Assembly (NCBI GenBank): GCA_963752755.1
Contig: CAVVZJ010000012.1
Location: 53,937 to 117,936 of the forward strand
Reading direction: 5' to 3'
Length of the DNA: 64,000 nucleotides
DNA from: CAVVZJ01 sp963752755
GTDB taxonomy: Bacteria; Planctomycetota; Planctomycetia; Isosphaerales; Isosphaeraceae
The notes beneath the pieces were generated by a model. That model had not been told where the DNA came from, made no database searches, and worked only from the letters and a program-made list of their open reading frames with translations. Position numbers and translations under genes: made by a program. Shown here one piece after another: positions 48,634 to 59,018 of this stretch. Numbering within the stretch: position 1 is the stretch's first letter; every line of letters starts with the position of its first letter.

Positions 48634-49290
48634 TCAGCGGGGAGCGGGCTCCAGGAGGATCTTGAGGCCGGCTATATCCTGGTCGATCGTGCCGACGAGA
48701 CGCCCCGGATTCTGCGAGTCCACGCTGTGGTTGCGGGCGGACAGCCGGTAGCCCTGCAGCGCGACAACCAGGCTGTAGCGTTCGGTGGGCAGACCGGTGA
48801 TCGTGAAGCGGCCTTCGGGGTCCAGTTCCACGGCCCGGGAATCCCAGGCGTCTTCGCGGCTGACCAGCAGGCGCGTTCGGGGCGGGATCAGCTGGTCATC
48901 TGCGAGGAGGACCCGGCCTTCGATGCGATGGCCCGGGACAACGGGAAGGTCGCCGACGTCCGAGGTGCCACCCTCGCTGGCGGCATGGACGAGGTGGGCC
49001 TCGACGGCACCGCCATCGGGGAGGCTCGCCATCAGGCCGTACACGAAATAGTCGTCGTCGGGGTGGACGTTGAGGAAGATGAACCGACCTTCGTCGTCGG
49101 TGCCGATGGACATGTCGCCCAGGAAGGTGACGCTGTTGCGGCTGGCCTGGACGAGTCCAACGGCGGCGCCGGCGACGGGCTGACCGTCGCGGACGAGGCG
49201 GCCGGTGATCGTGGCGCCGGCGGTCATCGCGATCCGGTGGGGGTTGCCCGCGGGCTTGCGTTCCGTGACGAGGGCGAATGTAAGCTCCAT
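48634..49290 (-). CDS. Carboxypeptidase-regulatory-like domain protein, possibly N-terminally truncated
   Basis: A 218-residue protein made of beta-sandwich repeats: GATITGRLVRDGQPVAGAAV, GLVQASRNSVTFLGDMSIGT and DDEGRFIFLNVHPDDDYFVY form one unit; VVPGHRIEGRVLLADDQLIP, LDPEGRFTITGLPTERYSLV another. Such units (CarboxypepD_reg) occur in large planctomycete surface proteins or signal proteins. No signal peptide is seen before ATG 49290, so this may be the C-terminal end of a longer protein whose first part is lost. Confidence 0.6.
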   Translation of the reverse strand: MELTFALVTERKPAGNPHRIAMTAGATITGRLVRDGQPVAGAAVGLVQASRNSVTFLGDMSIGTDDEGRFIFLNVHPDDDYFVYGLMASLPDGGAVEAHLVHAASEGGTSDVGDLPVVPGHRIEGRVLLADDQLIPPRTRLLVSREDAWDSRAVELDPEGRFTITGLPTERYSLVVALQGYRLSARNHSVDSQNPGRLVGTIDQDIAGLKILLEPAPR

Positions 49291-49675
49291 AATATTTTCC
49301 GGTTGTGGCGACCCCGGGTCGGCCGATTAGCTCGTGGCACCGATTCAGCCCCATGAGCCAACTTTCTTTGTGTGACCAGCGCAAACTTCGATGCGAGTGA
49401 GTTCATTTGAGGGCGTTACAATGATCCAACTTTTCGGTAGATGAGACTGGTGAAAACAGTGTCCAAACCCTTAGAATTATCTCGACCCTGGATCGACTCG
49501 ATCTCCATCGAAGTCGCTCCTGGGCGAAATGGTGACGGCGCGAGAAGTCGTTCGGCGATTCCCCAGGTTTCGTTGAGGCGATGCCGTCTCAGAGCAGCGG
49601 ACTGCGGGGTCCACCTGAGCCTGACAGCCCTGGATGCGACGCGATCCCAAGCCCAACCCTGGAGGTCAAGACCCC
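49291..49675. other. 385-bp intergenic region before the chemotaxis operon
   Basis: It separates the divergent carboxypeptidase-regulatory-like gene and the chemotaxis operon. GC is reduced at 49285-49460. TACAAT at 49417-49422 resembles a -10 element, but no matching -35 was found at the right distance. No gene is supported. Confidence 0.4.
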
Positions 49676-50836
49676 ATGGCACGCCGGCTCTTGCTGGTCG
49701 AAGACAGCTCGACAATGCGGCGGATGATCGCTGCCTGGCTCCAGCAGGAGGGGTATGAGGTCGCGACGGCTGGCGACGGACGCGAAGGCCTGGAGAAGGC
49801 CCGCGAGGTCGCGCCCGAGCTGATCGTCACCGACTTCGAGATGCCCGAGCTGGATGGGCCAGGGCTCTGCCGCGCTTTGAAGGCGGACGAGGCACTCCGG
49901 TCCATCCCCGTGCTCATGCTCACGACCCTCGGGGCAACCGAGAGCAAGGTTCAAGGTCTCGACGCCGGGGCCGACGATTACATCGAGAAGCCGAAGTCGC
50001 CGCAGGAGGTTCCGGAGATCTTCGCCCGGATCCGGGCGCAACTCCGCATCGCTGACCTCCGCCGCGAGCTCGCTGACCGGAACCGCCTGCTGGAACTGGC
50101 TCAGGCGAAGCTCGCCATGGAGCTGAACCTGGCACGCAAAGTCCAGTTCGGCCTGATGCCCAGACCACCCCGTCCACGGGGGGTGCTTCGGTTAGCCGTC
50201 TCCTACCAGCCCGCAAACCAGCTCGGGGGCGACCTGTACGACCTCGTCAGCCTGGACGGTAACCGGCTGGGCGTGCTGGTGGTCGACATCTCGGGCCACG
50301 GCGTGAACTCGGCCCTGCTGTCGGGAATCGTCAAGACCCTGGCCGCGCCGTTGATGGCCTCCGGGATGCGCCCCGGGCCGATGTTCGCCGCACTCGACGC
50401 GGCGATCGTGCCCTTCTTCCCGGACGAGTACTTCTTCACCGCCTTCTACCTGATCTTCGACGAGGCGAGCGGATCGCTCGACTACGCCGGTGTGGGCCAT
50501 CCCCCCGCTCTGGTGGTCGGATCGGGTGGTACGCGGGAGCTTGACTCCGATGCGGGCCTGCTGGGAGTTGGCATGGTACCGGAGCTGGTGGGCGGGTCCG
50601 ACCGGCTGGCGCCAGGGGAGTCGCTGCTGGTTTACACCGATGGACTCTGCGAGGCGATGGACGCCAGCGGCAAGCAGTTTGGCACCGAGCGGATCGCGGA
50701 GATCCTGGAGGCCCATCGCGCCGAGGAGCCCTCGGCGCTCCTGCGGCACCTGGAGGAGACGGTCACCGGCCACACCGCTCCAGGACGCCCGCACGACGAC
50801 ATCAACATGATCCTGATCCAGCACCAGCCATCGTGA
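49676..50836 (+). CDS. Response regulator with PP2C-type (SpoIIE) phosphatase domain
   Basis: A 386-residue cytoplasmic signalling protein. The receiver domain (residues 1-120) has RRLLLVEDSSTMRRMIAAWL, the phosphoacceptor in ELIVTDFEMPELDGPGLC and the switch Thr/Lys in LMLTTLGATES and YIEKPKSPQ. A coiled linker (LRRELADRNRLLELAQAKLA) leads to the SpoIIE/RsbU-like PP2C domain: VSYQPANQLGGDLYDLVSL, LVVDISGHGVNSALLSGIVK, LDYAGVGHPPALVVGSGG and LLVYTDGLCEAMDASGKQFG with metal-binding Asp residues. It probably acts on an anti-sigma-factor antagonist under control of CheA. GGAGG precedes ATG 49676. Confidence 0.9.
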   Translation: MARRLLLVEDSSTMRRMIAAWLQQEGYEVATAGDGREGLEKAREVAPELIVTDFEMPELDGPGLCRALKADEALRSIPVLMLTTLGATESKVQGLDAGADDYIEKPKSPQEVPEIFARIRAQLRIADLRRELADRNRLLELAQAKLAMELNLARKVQFGLMPRPPRPRGVLRLAVSYQPANQLGGDLYDLVSLDGNRLGVLVVDISGHGVNSALLSGIVKTLAAPLMASGMRPGPMFAALDAAIVPFFPDEYFFTAFYLIFDEASGSLDYAGVGHPPALVVGSGGTRELDSDAGLLGVGMVPELVGGSDRLAPGESLLVYTDGLCEAMDASGKQFGTERIAEILEAHRAEEPSALLRHLEETVTGHTAPGRPHDDINMILIQHQPS

Positions 50837-50903
50837 GCCGGCTCCGCCCATCGCTCGGAAGAGGAACCATGGAATCATCGTTCTTGAGAAATCTTAAAGT
50901 CAT

Positions 50904-50932
50904 TTGGTTCGCCCTTTGTCAGAGTGTAAGAT
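50904..50932 (+). promoter_or_regulatory. Sigma70-like promoter before cheW
   Basis: TTGGTT (50904-50909) and TAAGAT (50927-50932) are 17 bp apart in a locally AT-rich stretch about 130 bp before cheW. GTCGGTCGGTCAGTCAG follows at 50938-50954. It may start the cheW-cheB transcript independently of the phosphatase gene. Confidence 0.6.
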
Positions 50933-51065
50933 AGTAGGTCGGTCGGTCAGTCAGATCATGTCCGAAGCCGCTCTCGACCCCCGCCGATGGCGAGCCGAGA
51001 TCCAACCGACTCGCACAAACACCGTTCGACGCCGCAACGACTTTTGAGGCGAGGAGATAGGGCCC

Positions 51066-51626
51066 GTGTCATCCGGATCGATCCTCCCCAGTTCGGCGGA
51101 GCGTGAGGCGGGTGCCGGCACGCAGGGGGTCCGCCAGTTCGTGGGCTTCCGTCTGCACGGCGAGGAGTACGCGATCGCCATCACGAAGATCCGTGAGATC
51201 ATCTTGATGAAGCCGATCACGCGGCTGCCCCAGGTGCCGGACTCGATCGAGGGTCTGATCAACCTGCGGGGCCACGTCATCCCTCTCATCAACCTGAGGA
51301 AACATTTCGGCCTTCCACCCCGCCCGTTCGACGACGAGACTCGCACGATCGTGGTGAGCATCGGCGAGAAGACGGTCGGCTGCATTGTGGACGAGGTCAG
51401 CCAGGTCATGCGGATCGCCTCCGACCAGATCCAGCCGGTGCCAATTTCCATGGCCGCCGCCGCCGAGCGGTTCATCGACGGTCTGGCCAGACTCGAAGAC
51501 CGCCTCCTGATCATTCTCGACACCGACAGGCTGTTCGACGCCCGGGAGTCCGCGATCGACCCGAGCACGAGCCCCCGATCGCCCTCCATCTCCCATCCCA
51601 ACCTGACAACGGAAAGTGCCGGGTGA
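51066..51626 (+). CDS. cheW: Chemotaxis coupling protein CheW
   Basis: CheW bridges receptors and CheA in signalling arrays. The 186-residue protein has the two-barrel CheW fold: VGFRLHGEEYAIAITKIREI, ITRLPQVPDSIEGLINLRGH, VIPLINLRKHFGLPP, CIVDEVSQVMRIASDQIQPV and LARLEDRLLIILDTDRLFD. An unstructured Ser/Pro-rich tail ends it. The GTG at 51066 follows GAGGAGA. Its end overlaps the receptor gene start. Confidence 0.92.
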   Translation: MSSGSILPSSAEREAGAGTQGVRQFVGFRLHGEEYAIAITKIREIILMKPITRLPQVPDSIEGLINLRGHVIPLINLRKHFGLPPRPFDDETRTIVVSIGEKTVGCIVDEVSQVMRIASDQIQPVPISMAAAAERFIDGLARLEDRLLIILDTDRLFDARESAIDPSTSPRSPSISHPNLTTESAG

Positions 51627-54136
51627 CGAATTGGATACGAACCTCCCGAGCCAAAGCCTGGAAACTCCACCGATCGAGCCGCCGCGCGAACGGCCCGACT
51701 CCGAAGGTTCAGCGCGTCGGAGACCTCCGCGAGGGGCTAACCGATCCACGACGCGAAACGGTGGTGTGGCTCCCTCCGGTCTCGAAGTCCCGTCCGACGC
51801 CGCCACTTCGGCGGAGACCGACGACCAGGTCCGCTCGATCAATACCGCCTTGCTCGAATCGATCAACGCGATCATCCGCGCCGACACGATCGAGGAGATC
51901 ATCGAGTCGACGCTCGAGGTCGTTCGCAGCCGCTTCGGCATGGTGTACGGCTCGTACTGGGCTCTCGACCAGGAACGTGATGTGCTCGTCTTCTCGATGG
52001 AGTCGGGCGACGTCGGCGCCGAGTTCCGCCGCGTGAGCCGGTCATCGCGGTTCGTTGAGGGCGAGGGGCTCAACGGTCGGGCCTGGCACGAACGTGAACT
52101 CGTGTACGTGGATGACCTCGGTGACCTGACCGACTGCTCCCGGGCGACCGTCGCTCGACGCGCCGGCATCCGATCGGGCATCGCTCTTCCGATTCTCTCC
52201 GATATCGAGGTGCTGGGGACGCTCGACTTCTTCGCCGACCAGGGCAAGCGGATTACTGAGGCGATCCAGGAAGCCCTGCGCACGATTGTCCGGCTCGCCT
52301 CGGACAAGGTGACGGAGCTGACCCGCCGGCAGGAGATGACGCGGGTTGCCCAGATGATCGAGAACGCGCCCACGAGCATGATGTACACCGACCGCGATCT
52401 GAAAGTTCGCTACATGAACCCGGCCTCGAAGCGACTGCTCAAGCGGATCGAGGCGTACCTGCCGGTGAAGGCTGAGGACATGCTCGGTCAGTCGATCGAC
52501 ATTTTCCACAAGAACCCGGAGCACCAGCGCCGAATCCTGGCCGATCCGCGGAACCTGCCGCACCAGGCGCGGATCCGGATCGGCCCCGAGCATGCCGACC
52601 TGCTCGTCAGCGCAATCCTTGACCGGAAGGGAAACTACCTCGGCCCGATGCTCACCTGGGATCTTGTCACCGAGCGAGTGGAGGCCGAGTTGCGTGAGAA
52701 CGAAGCGGCCGTGGACACCACCGCCGTCAACACGCTCCTCGTGGCTCTCAGCCGGGCGCGGACGGCCGAGGAGGTCTTCAGCCTGGCACTGACCTCGCTT
52801 CGTGAGTCGTTCGGCTGTACCTACGGCTCGGTCTGGACGCTCGACCCGAGCGAGGGTGTCCTGAAGTTCAGCCGCGACTCCGGGACGCGTCGCCGAGGAG
52901 TTCCGCCGCAAGACGGCGGAGACGACCTTCCGCGAGGGCGAAGGCTCGATCGGCCAGGCCTGGCGTCAGCGCGACGTTCAGTTCCTGAGAGACTTCTCCG
53001 AACAGCGAAGCCTCCCCCGCGCCCATGCGGCCCAACACGCGGGGCTCCAGTCGTCGGTCGCGGTACCCATCCTGCTCCACGGCGACGTTCACGCCGTCAT
53101 CGACTTCTTCAGCAGTACAAAGATGCGGATCTCGGAGAGTCGGCAGGAGGTCCTGCGGAGCATCAGCCGGCTGATCTCCGGGGCGCTGGAGCGCGTGCAT
53201 CAGCAGGTCCGGCTCGACGAGACGAAGCGCGACCTTGAGAGAAGGTCAACCAGCTCATGAGGGTGGCCGAGGCGGCTGCGCAGGGGAACCTGACGGTTGA
53301 GGTGGAGGTTCGCGGCGACGACGACATGGGCCGCCTGGGCGAGTCGCTGGCCAAGATGATGGCGGATCTGAAGCACGTTATCGGCGAGGTGATCGAGTCG
53401 GCCAACCAGTTCGCCGAGGGGTCGCGGGTCGTGGCCGAGAGTGCCAGCTACCTCAGCGACTCGTCGCAGAACCAGGCGGCGACGGTCGAGCAGATGTCGG
53501 CGTCGGTCGAGCACCTCAGCCGGGCGATCCAGGAGATCAACCAGAACGCCAGCTCGGCCCGCGAGCTGGCCGTGCGGACCTCGCAGCTCGCCAAGCAAGG
53601 GGGCGACTCGGTTGACCAGGCGATCGAGGCGATGAACCTCATCGGCAAGTCGAGCGAGCAGGTCAGCGACATCATCCAGGTCATCAGCGAGATCGCCAGC
53701 CAGACGAACCTCCTGGCCCTGAACGCCGCGATCGAGGCCGCCCGCGCCGGCGAGCACGGGCTGGGCTTCGCCGTGGTCGCCGACGAGGTCCGCAAGCTGG
53801 CCGAGCGGTCACGTACCGCCGCCAAGGAGATCACCGCGCTGATCAAGGAGTCGTCGCACCGCGTCGCCGAGGGAGCACAGCTCTCTCAGAAGGCCGGCCA
53901 GTCGCTCAAGACGATCGTGCACGGCGTCGAGGAGACCGCCGCCAGCATCGCCAAGATTGCCCAGGCGACTCAGGAGCAGTCGGAGTCGGCCGGCGGAGGT
54001 CAGCAAGGCGATCCAGAACGTCTCATCGATCACCGAGACGAACGCCTCCAGCTCCGAGGAGCTCTCCGCCAGCGCCGAGGAGCTAGGCGCCCAGGCCGCG
54101 TCGCTCAAGGGTGTCATCTCCGGCTTCAAGGTTTGA
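51616..54136 (+). CDS. Soluble methyl-accepting chemotaxis protein, GAF-PAS-GAF-HAMP-MCP, three frameshifts
   Basis: A cytoplasmic receptor of about 840 residues, with no membrane segment. GAF1: VRSRFGMVYGSYWALDQERD, FVEGEGLNGRAWHERELVYV. A PAS domain: VAQMIENAPTSMMYTDRDLK, YMNPASKRLLKRIEAYLPVK. GAF2 resembles GAF1 closely: RESFGCTYGSVWTLDPSEGV, FREGEGSIGQAWRQRDVQFL. A HAMP-like stretch (VAEAAAQGNLTVEVEVRGDD) leads to the MCP domain with the hairpin tip ISEIASQTNLLALNAAIEAA and RAGEHGLGFAVVADEVRKLA. Frame changes near 52890, 53240 and 53995. No CheR-docking pentapeptide at the end (GVISGFKV). GTG 51616 overlaps cheW. Confidence 0.85.
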
Positions 54137-54144
54137 GGTTCGCC

Positions 54145-54973
54145 ATGCTCGATGCCGAGCTGACCGAGGCCGAGTTCCGGAGGTTCCGCGACCTGATCTA
54201 CCGGGTCGCGGGAATCCGGATCCCCGAGACCAAGAAGGTGATGGTCACGAACCGTCTGCGCCGACGTCTGCGCGCCACGGGCCTCGACAACTTCGCGGCC
54301 TACTACGCGCTGCTCACCTCCAGCGCCCGCGACGGCGAAATGCCCCGGTTCCTCGACGCGATCACCACCAACGAGACGTACTTCTTCCGCGATCCTCATC
54401 ATTTCGAGTGGTTCGGCGACGTGTTCGTCCCCGAGGCCGTCCGCCAGGCCCGCCTCGGGCAGCGAGCACGGCGCCTCCGCGTCTGGTCCGCGGCCTGTGC
54501 CACCGGCGAGGAGCTCTACTCGCTCGCCTTGAAGATCCGCGAACAGCGCGGGCTGCTGGCTGGCTGGAAGGTGACGCTCCTGGGCACCGACCTCAGCGGC
54601 GCTGCCCTCGATTCCGCGCGCGCCGGGAGCTACGAGGCCCGCGCCCTCCGGTTGATCGCCCCCGAGGTCCGCACGGCCAACTTCGACCACGACGCCTCCG
54701 GCCGGCTGGACCCTGAAGCCCGAGATCCGTGCGCTCGCCACCTGGAAGCGCCATAACCTGCTCGACCCCATCCGGGAGGAACCGTTCGATTGCATATTTC
54801 TCAAGAATGTGCTGATTTATTTTGATCCCGAGTCCAAACAGCGGGTCGTCCGCAACCTGCTGGACGCGATGGTCAGGGGGGGTTACCTGGTCGTCGGTCC
54901 CACCGAGGGCGTGTACAACATGCTCGGGTCGCTCGATCGCGAGAAGACCTGGCTCTACCGGTGCCCGGCCTGA
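54145..54973 (+). CDS. cheR: Chemotaxis protein methyltransferase CheR, one frameshift
   Basis: CheR methylates receptor glutamates using SAM. An N-terminal helical domain (LTEAEFRRFRDLIYRVAGIR, VTNRLRRRLRATGLDNFAAY) precedes the catalytic domain: FLDAITTNETYFFRDPHHFE, RLRVWSAACATGEELYSLAL (SAM motif; Tyr replaces the more usual Pro of EEPYS), LLGTDLSGAALDSARAG and, after a frame change near 54712, FDCIFLKNVLIYFDPESKQR. About 276 residues. It begins 8 bp after the receptor. Confidence 0.9.
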
Positions 54974-54991
54974 AGACGGGGGACCTCCGCG

Positions 54992-57401
54992 ATGTCCGGA
55001 TTCGACCTGGCGAGCGTGCTGCCGTTCTACCTTGACGAGGCCGACGAGCAGATCGCCGCGCTCAACGATCGGCTCCTGCGCCTGGAGCAGGCTCCCGAGG
55101 ACGAGGCTGCGATCCGCGAGACTTTCCGCCTGATCCACACCCTCAAGGGCTCCTCCACGATGCTCGGGTTCGACCAGGTGAAGGGGCTCACCCATCACCT
55201 GGAGACGATCTTCGACCAGCTCCGGAGCGGCAAGCGGACCCTCGATCGGCCCTTCCTCGACCTCTGCTTCCGTTGCCTCGACGGGCTCCGCGACTACCAC
55301 GCTGGCCTCCGCGCCGAGGGACGGAGCAACGTGGATCTGTCGGACCTCACGACGATGGTCCTGCAGCACCTGGAAGGATCTCCCGAGCCGGTCGAGACCT
55401 CGCTCCCGCCCTCGCCGCTGTCACCCTCGTCGGCTGATCCGGAGGACCGAGCACCGATCAGTTCCACCGCACCGAGCGAGGCGATCGAGCCGCCCGGAGC
55501 GGTTCGCCTCACCCTCGTCTTCGAGCCGAATCTGCCCTGGCCAGACATGAAGGCCAAACTTGTCCTGACCCGGCTGGCGGCCAAGGGCCGCATCCTCGCC
55601 ACCGAGCCGCCCGCTGACGGGCTCGAAGAGGTGAAGACCCTGCCCGAGTTCCGCGTCTGGATCGCGACCGACTGCGACCTCGGTGAGTTGCACGCTCTGG
55701 CCGACGTGGACGGCGTGCGGGACGTCCAGATCGAGTCGGGCGTCGGGGTGATCCCGACGAGCCGCCCCGCCGTCATCGAGCATTCGGTACCTGAGGCCAC
55801 CCCCACAGCACCCGAGGCCACCCCCACGGTCCCGACCGCGACCCCTTCGCCTGCTAGCCTGGAAACCCCGCCGACGGATAAGGGCGATGGGGCGGGCGTC
55901 GAGCCGAAGCGGGCGAAGGTCTCGGAGACCGTCCGCGTCGATGTCGATCGGCTCGACTTCCTGATGAACCTCGCCGGGGAGCTGGTCATCAACAAGTCGA
56001 GATTTTTGGAAATTTCTCGGGGATTGGAGGAACTCTTTCGCTCGTCCGGCGGCCGGATGCTCGCCAGCGATACGCTCGACCGGCTCGACGGCATCACCCA
56101 TGGCCTGGAGGCACTCGACGGCCGGGGGGCGACGGCCGGGGGATCACACGAGCGATTGTCATCGCAGCTCCGTCGCCTTCGCGAGAACTTCCGGGCGATC
56201 CGCGAGGAACTCGACCTGATCCAGCAGGGGCGTGAGTACCTCGGGGCGATGAGCGAGGCGATCCACCACCTCACTCGGGTCTGCGACGGCATCCAGCGCG
56301 GCGTGCTGGAAACCCGGATGGTCCCCATCGGTCCCCTCTTCGACCGCTTTCACCGCGTCGTCCGGGACCTCCGCCACGCCTCCGGCAAGGAAGTCACCTT
56401 GCGGATCGAGGGTGAGAAGACCGAGCTGGACAAGCGGATGATCGACGAGCTCGGTGACCCCTTGATCCACCTCGTCCGCAACGCGGTGGATCACGGCCTG
56501 GAGCCGCCCGAGCAACGCCAGGCGGCCGGGAAACCCCGAGGCGGCACGGTGAGGCTGGCGGCCTCCCACCGGGGCAACAGCGTCGTGATCACAGTGGCCG
56601 ACGACGGTCGCGGCATCGACTGTCGAGCGCGTCCGCCGCAAGGCCGTTGCGAGGGACCTGATCGACGAGGATGCGTCACTGCAGCTCGACGACCGCCAGC
56701 TCATCCAGTATATCTGGCACCCCGGCCTCAGCACGGCCGAGAGCGTCACCGACATTTCCGGCCGGGGTGTCGGAATGGACATCGTCAAGAGCCGGGTCGA
56801 GAGCCTCAACGGCACCGTCGATGTCCGGACGGAGCCGGGGGCCGGCACCACATTCATCGTTCGGCTGCCCTTGACCCTGGCGATCATGTCGGTGCTGCTA
56901 ACCCGTGCGGCGGGAGAAACCTACGCGATCCCGCTCGATCACCTCGACGAGATCGTGGAGGTCGGCTCCGACCAGATCCACCGCTTGCGTGGACGCTCGT
57001 CAATCGAGATTCGGGGGAGGATCATCTCCGTCGTCTCACTCACCGAGATCCTCCACGGTTTCGAAGCGGGCTCGCGTTTGGCGGGACGGGCCGAGGGGGC
57101 CGGCGTCTCTTTGACGGCCGGCGTCTCATTGACGGTCGCCGTCATCTCCAACGGCGAGGGTATCCTCGGGCTGGTGGTGGACGAGCTGCTCGGGATGCAC
57201 GAGGCGGTCCTCAAGTCGCTGGAGAAGAACTTCCGCGCCGTGCCAGGCCTCTCCGGTGCGAGCATCCTTGGCGACGGGCGGGTCTCGTTGATCCTCGACG
57301 TCGATGCGGTGATCGATATGGTCGCACGCGGCCCGGCACGGCGAGACGGCCGGCCCGCCGCACCGATCGGGTCCAGGCCGACGGTCAACTCGGAGGCGTA
57401 A
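54992..57401 (+). CDS. cheA: Chemotaxis histidine kinase CheA, one frameshift
   Basis: CheA autophosphorylates on the P1 His and passes phosphate to CheY and CheB. P1 (residues 1-110): FRLIHTLKGSSTMLGFDQVK holds the phospho-His. A P2-like domain (VRLTLVFEPNLPWPDMKAKL, FRVWIATDCDLGELHALAD) and a Pro/Thr-rich linker (EATPTAPEATPTVPTATPSP) follow. P3 starts VRVDVDRLDFLMNLAGELVI; P4 has the N box DELGDPLIHLVRNAVDHGLE, G1 VITVADDGRGID, and, after a frame change near 56620, G2 ISGRGVGMDIVKSRVESLNG. P5 (CheW-like) includes AIPLDHLDEIVEVGSDQIHR. About 803 residues. It starts 18 bp after cheR. Confidence 0.93.
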
Positions 57402-57404
57402 GGC

Positions 57405-58052
57405 ATGGAGCCAATCTTCACGAACACCAGGCGGCGGTTGCTCGCGGCGGTCTTCGAGAGGGGCGCCGAGGATGCCTCGGCGGCGCTTTCGAAGTGGCTC
57501 GACCAGACCGTCCGGCTGACGGTCAGCGAGGTGGATGAGATCGACCTGGCCGAGACGGACGACCTGCTCGGCCCGGCTGACCGGGTTGTCGCCGCCTGCG
57601 CCATGGAACTGCGCGGACGGCTCACGGGACAGCTCCTTCTGGTCTTCGAGGACCGAGCCGGCCTGGCCCTGACCGACCTGTTGCTCCGGCAGCCCGAAGG
57701 GACAGCGACGAGCTGGGGCGAGATCGAGCGGTCCGCCGCGATGGAGACAGCGAACATCGTCGGATGCGCCTACCTGAACTCTCTAGCCACCCATCTGCCC
57801 ATTTCGAGCGTCGACGCGCCGACCGTCGGAAACGCTGTCATCCCGTCCCCGCCGACGTTCCGGCACGAGTTTGCCGGGACCTTGCTGGAGTTCGCCCTGA
57901 TGGATCAGGCGATCCGGCTCGACCGCCTGCTCCTGGTGCGGACCCGCTTCGAGACGGAGTGCACCGAGTTGGACTGGACGCTCTTGCTGGTTCCGAGCGG
58001 CGAGACGCTGGCGGAGCTTGCTTCATCACTGGCGAACCTCGAGACCCACTGA
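57405..58052 (+). CDS. cheC: CheC-like CheY phosphatase
   Basis: A 215-residue CheC/CheX-type protein that would dephosphorylate CheY-P. The second active-site motif is clear: ERSAAMETANIVGCAYLNSL (E-x2-N). The first is weaker: ASAALSKWLDQTVRLTVSEV lacks an obvious E-x2-N, so it may have one functional site. RLTGQLLLVFEDRAGLALTD and LLEFALMDQAIRLDRLLLVR fit the family. It follows cheA by 3 bp and precedes cheD; CheC and CheD commonly form a complex. Confidence 0.75.
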   Translation: MEPIFTNTRRRLLAAVFERGAEDASAALSKWLDQTVRLTVSEVDEIDLAETDDLLGPADRVVAACAMELRGRLTGQLLLVFEDRAGLALTDLLLRQPEGTATSWGEIERSAAMETANIVGCAYLNSLATHLPISSVDAPTVGNAVIPSPPTFRHEFAGTLLEFALMDQAIRLDRLLLVRTRFETECTELDWTLLLVPSGETLAELASSLANLETH

Positions 58053-58061
58053 GGCGCCGAC

Positions 58062-58557
58062 GTGCCGACCTCCTCGAAGCTCAACACAACCGAGGTTCTG
58101 TCGATCCCGATCGGGAGGTGGGGGGTCGCATCGGCGCCGGTGTGCATCCGGACCTTGCTCGGGTCGTGCGTGGGGATCGTGCTCCACGACCTCGCGGCCC
58201 ATATCGGAGGCGTGGCACACATCGTGCTACCCAAGTCCAATGGCGAGGCCGACCACCCGGGCAAGTTCGCCGATACCGCGATCCCGGCCATGATCCTGGA
58301 CCTCGACCGGCTCCGCGGCCGCAAGGTCACCCGCGGCCTCACGGCCAAGATCGTGGGCGGGGCCAGCATGTTCCAGGCGGGCGCGGCATTGAACATCGGC
58401 CGACGCAACTCCGAGAGCGTGGAGAAGATCCTGGCGGATCTGGGAATCCCGATCCTCGGCGCGATGTCGGGGGGAGGCGGGGCGTCGTTTGAGCCTCGAC
58501 ACTTCAACCGGAGTCGTCTCGATCCGCATTCCCGGCGGACCGGATTACACGATATAA
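58062..58557 (+). CDS. cheD: Receptor glutamine deamidase CheD, one frameshift
   Basis: CheD deamidates receptor glutamines and is modulated by CheC. The catalytic Cys and His lie in CIRTLLGSCVGIVLHDLAAH and IGGVAHIVLPKSNGEADHPG. LTAKIVGGASMFQAGAALNI and NIGRRNSESVEKILADLGIP follow. A frame change near 58475 is needed to reach the family C-terminus DTSTGVVSIRIPGGPDYTI and the TAA at 58555-58557. About 165 residues. GTG 58062 is the start. Confidence 0.88.
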
Positions 58558-58598
58558 TACCAGTTGATGCGACGTTCACCAACGCCGCGAGCCGAACC

Positions 58599-59018
58599 AT
58601 GAAACGCCTGCTTGTTGTCGATGATGCCTTGTTGATGCGAAAGTTGATTCGAGACGTCGCGGTGGAAGCCGGCTGGGAGGTCGCGGGCGAGGCGGCCAAT
58701 GGCCGGGAGGCGGTCGAGCTCTACCGCCAGCTCCGCCCTGACCTGGTCACCATGGACGTCGTGATGCCTGAGCTGAGTGGCCTGGAGGCCCTGAGGCAGA
58801 TCCGAGCCGCCGATCCGGAGGCCCGGGTGGTCATGGTCACGGCGCTCGACCAGAAGCAGACGCTCGTCGAGTCGATCCGCGACGGGGCGATGGACTTCGT
58901 GGTCAAGCCTTTCGACCGGCAGCGGATCGCTGGTCTCCTGGCGAAAGTCGGCAGCCGCCTCGACGCCGCCCAACTTGGGACCGAGGCCGGAAAACCACCG
59001 ACGCGAGAGGGGCCATGA
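58599..59018 (+). CDS. cheY: Chemotaxis response regulator CheY
   Basis: A single receiver domain of 139 residues. KRLLVVDDALLMRKLIRDVA has the acidic pair, DLVTMDVVMPELSGLEALRQ the phospho-Asp, VVMVTALDQKQTLVESI the switch Thr and MDFVVKPFDRQRIAGLLAK the Lys. A short polar tail ends it. It overlaps cheB by ATGA. As read, the frame is open back into cheD, but the family end of CheD shows they are separate. Confidence 0.92.
   Translation: MKRLLVVDDALLMRKLIRDVAVEAGWEVAGEAANGREAVELYRQLRPDLVTMDVVMPELSGLEALRQIRAADPEARVVMVTALDQKQTLVESIRDGAMDFVVKPFDRQRIAGLLAKVGSRLDAAQLGTEAGKPPTREGP

Noticed and set aside
48135..49356. Long plus-strand ORFs opposite and left of the carboxypeptidase-regulatory-like gene
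   Set aside because: Composition is noncoding or antisense to a clear minus-strand gene; no motif or ribosome binding site.
58062..59018. Apparent CheD-CheY fusion protein
   Set aside because: The frame runs through, but the true CheD C-terminus (STGVVSIRIPGGPDYTI) is in another frame with its own stop at 58555-58557, and CheY has its own ATG at 58599. The fusion comes from an indel near 58475.
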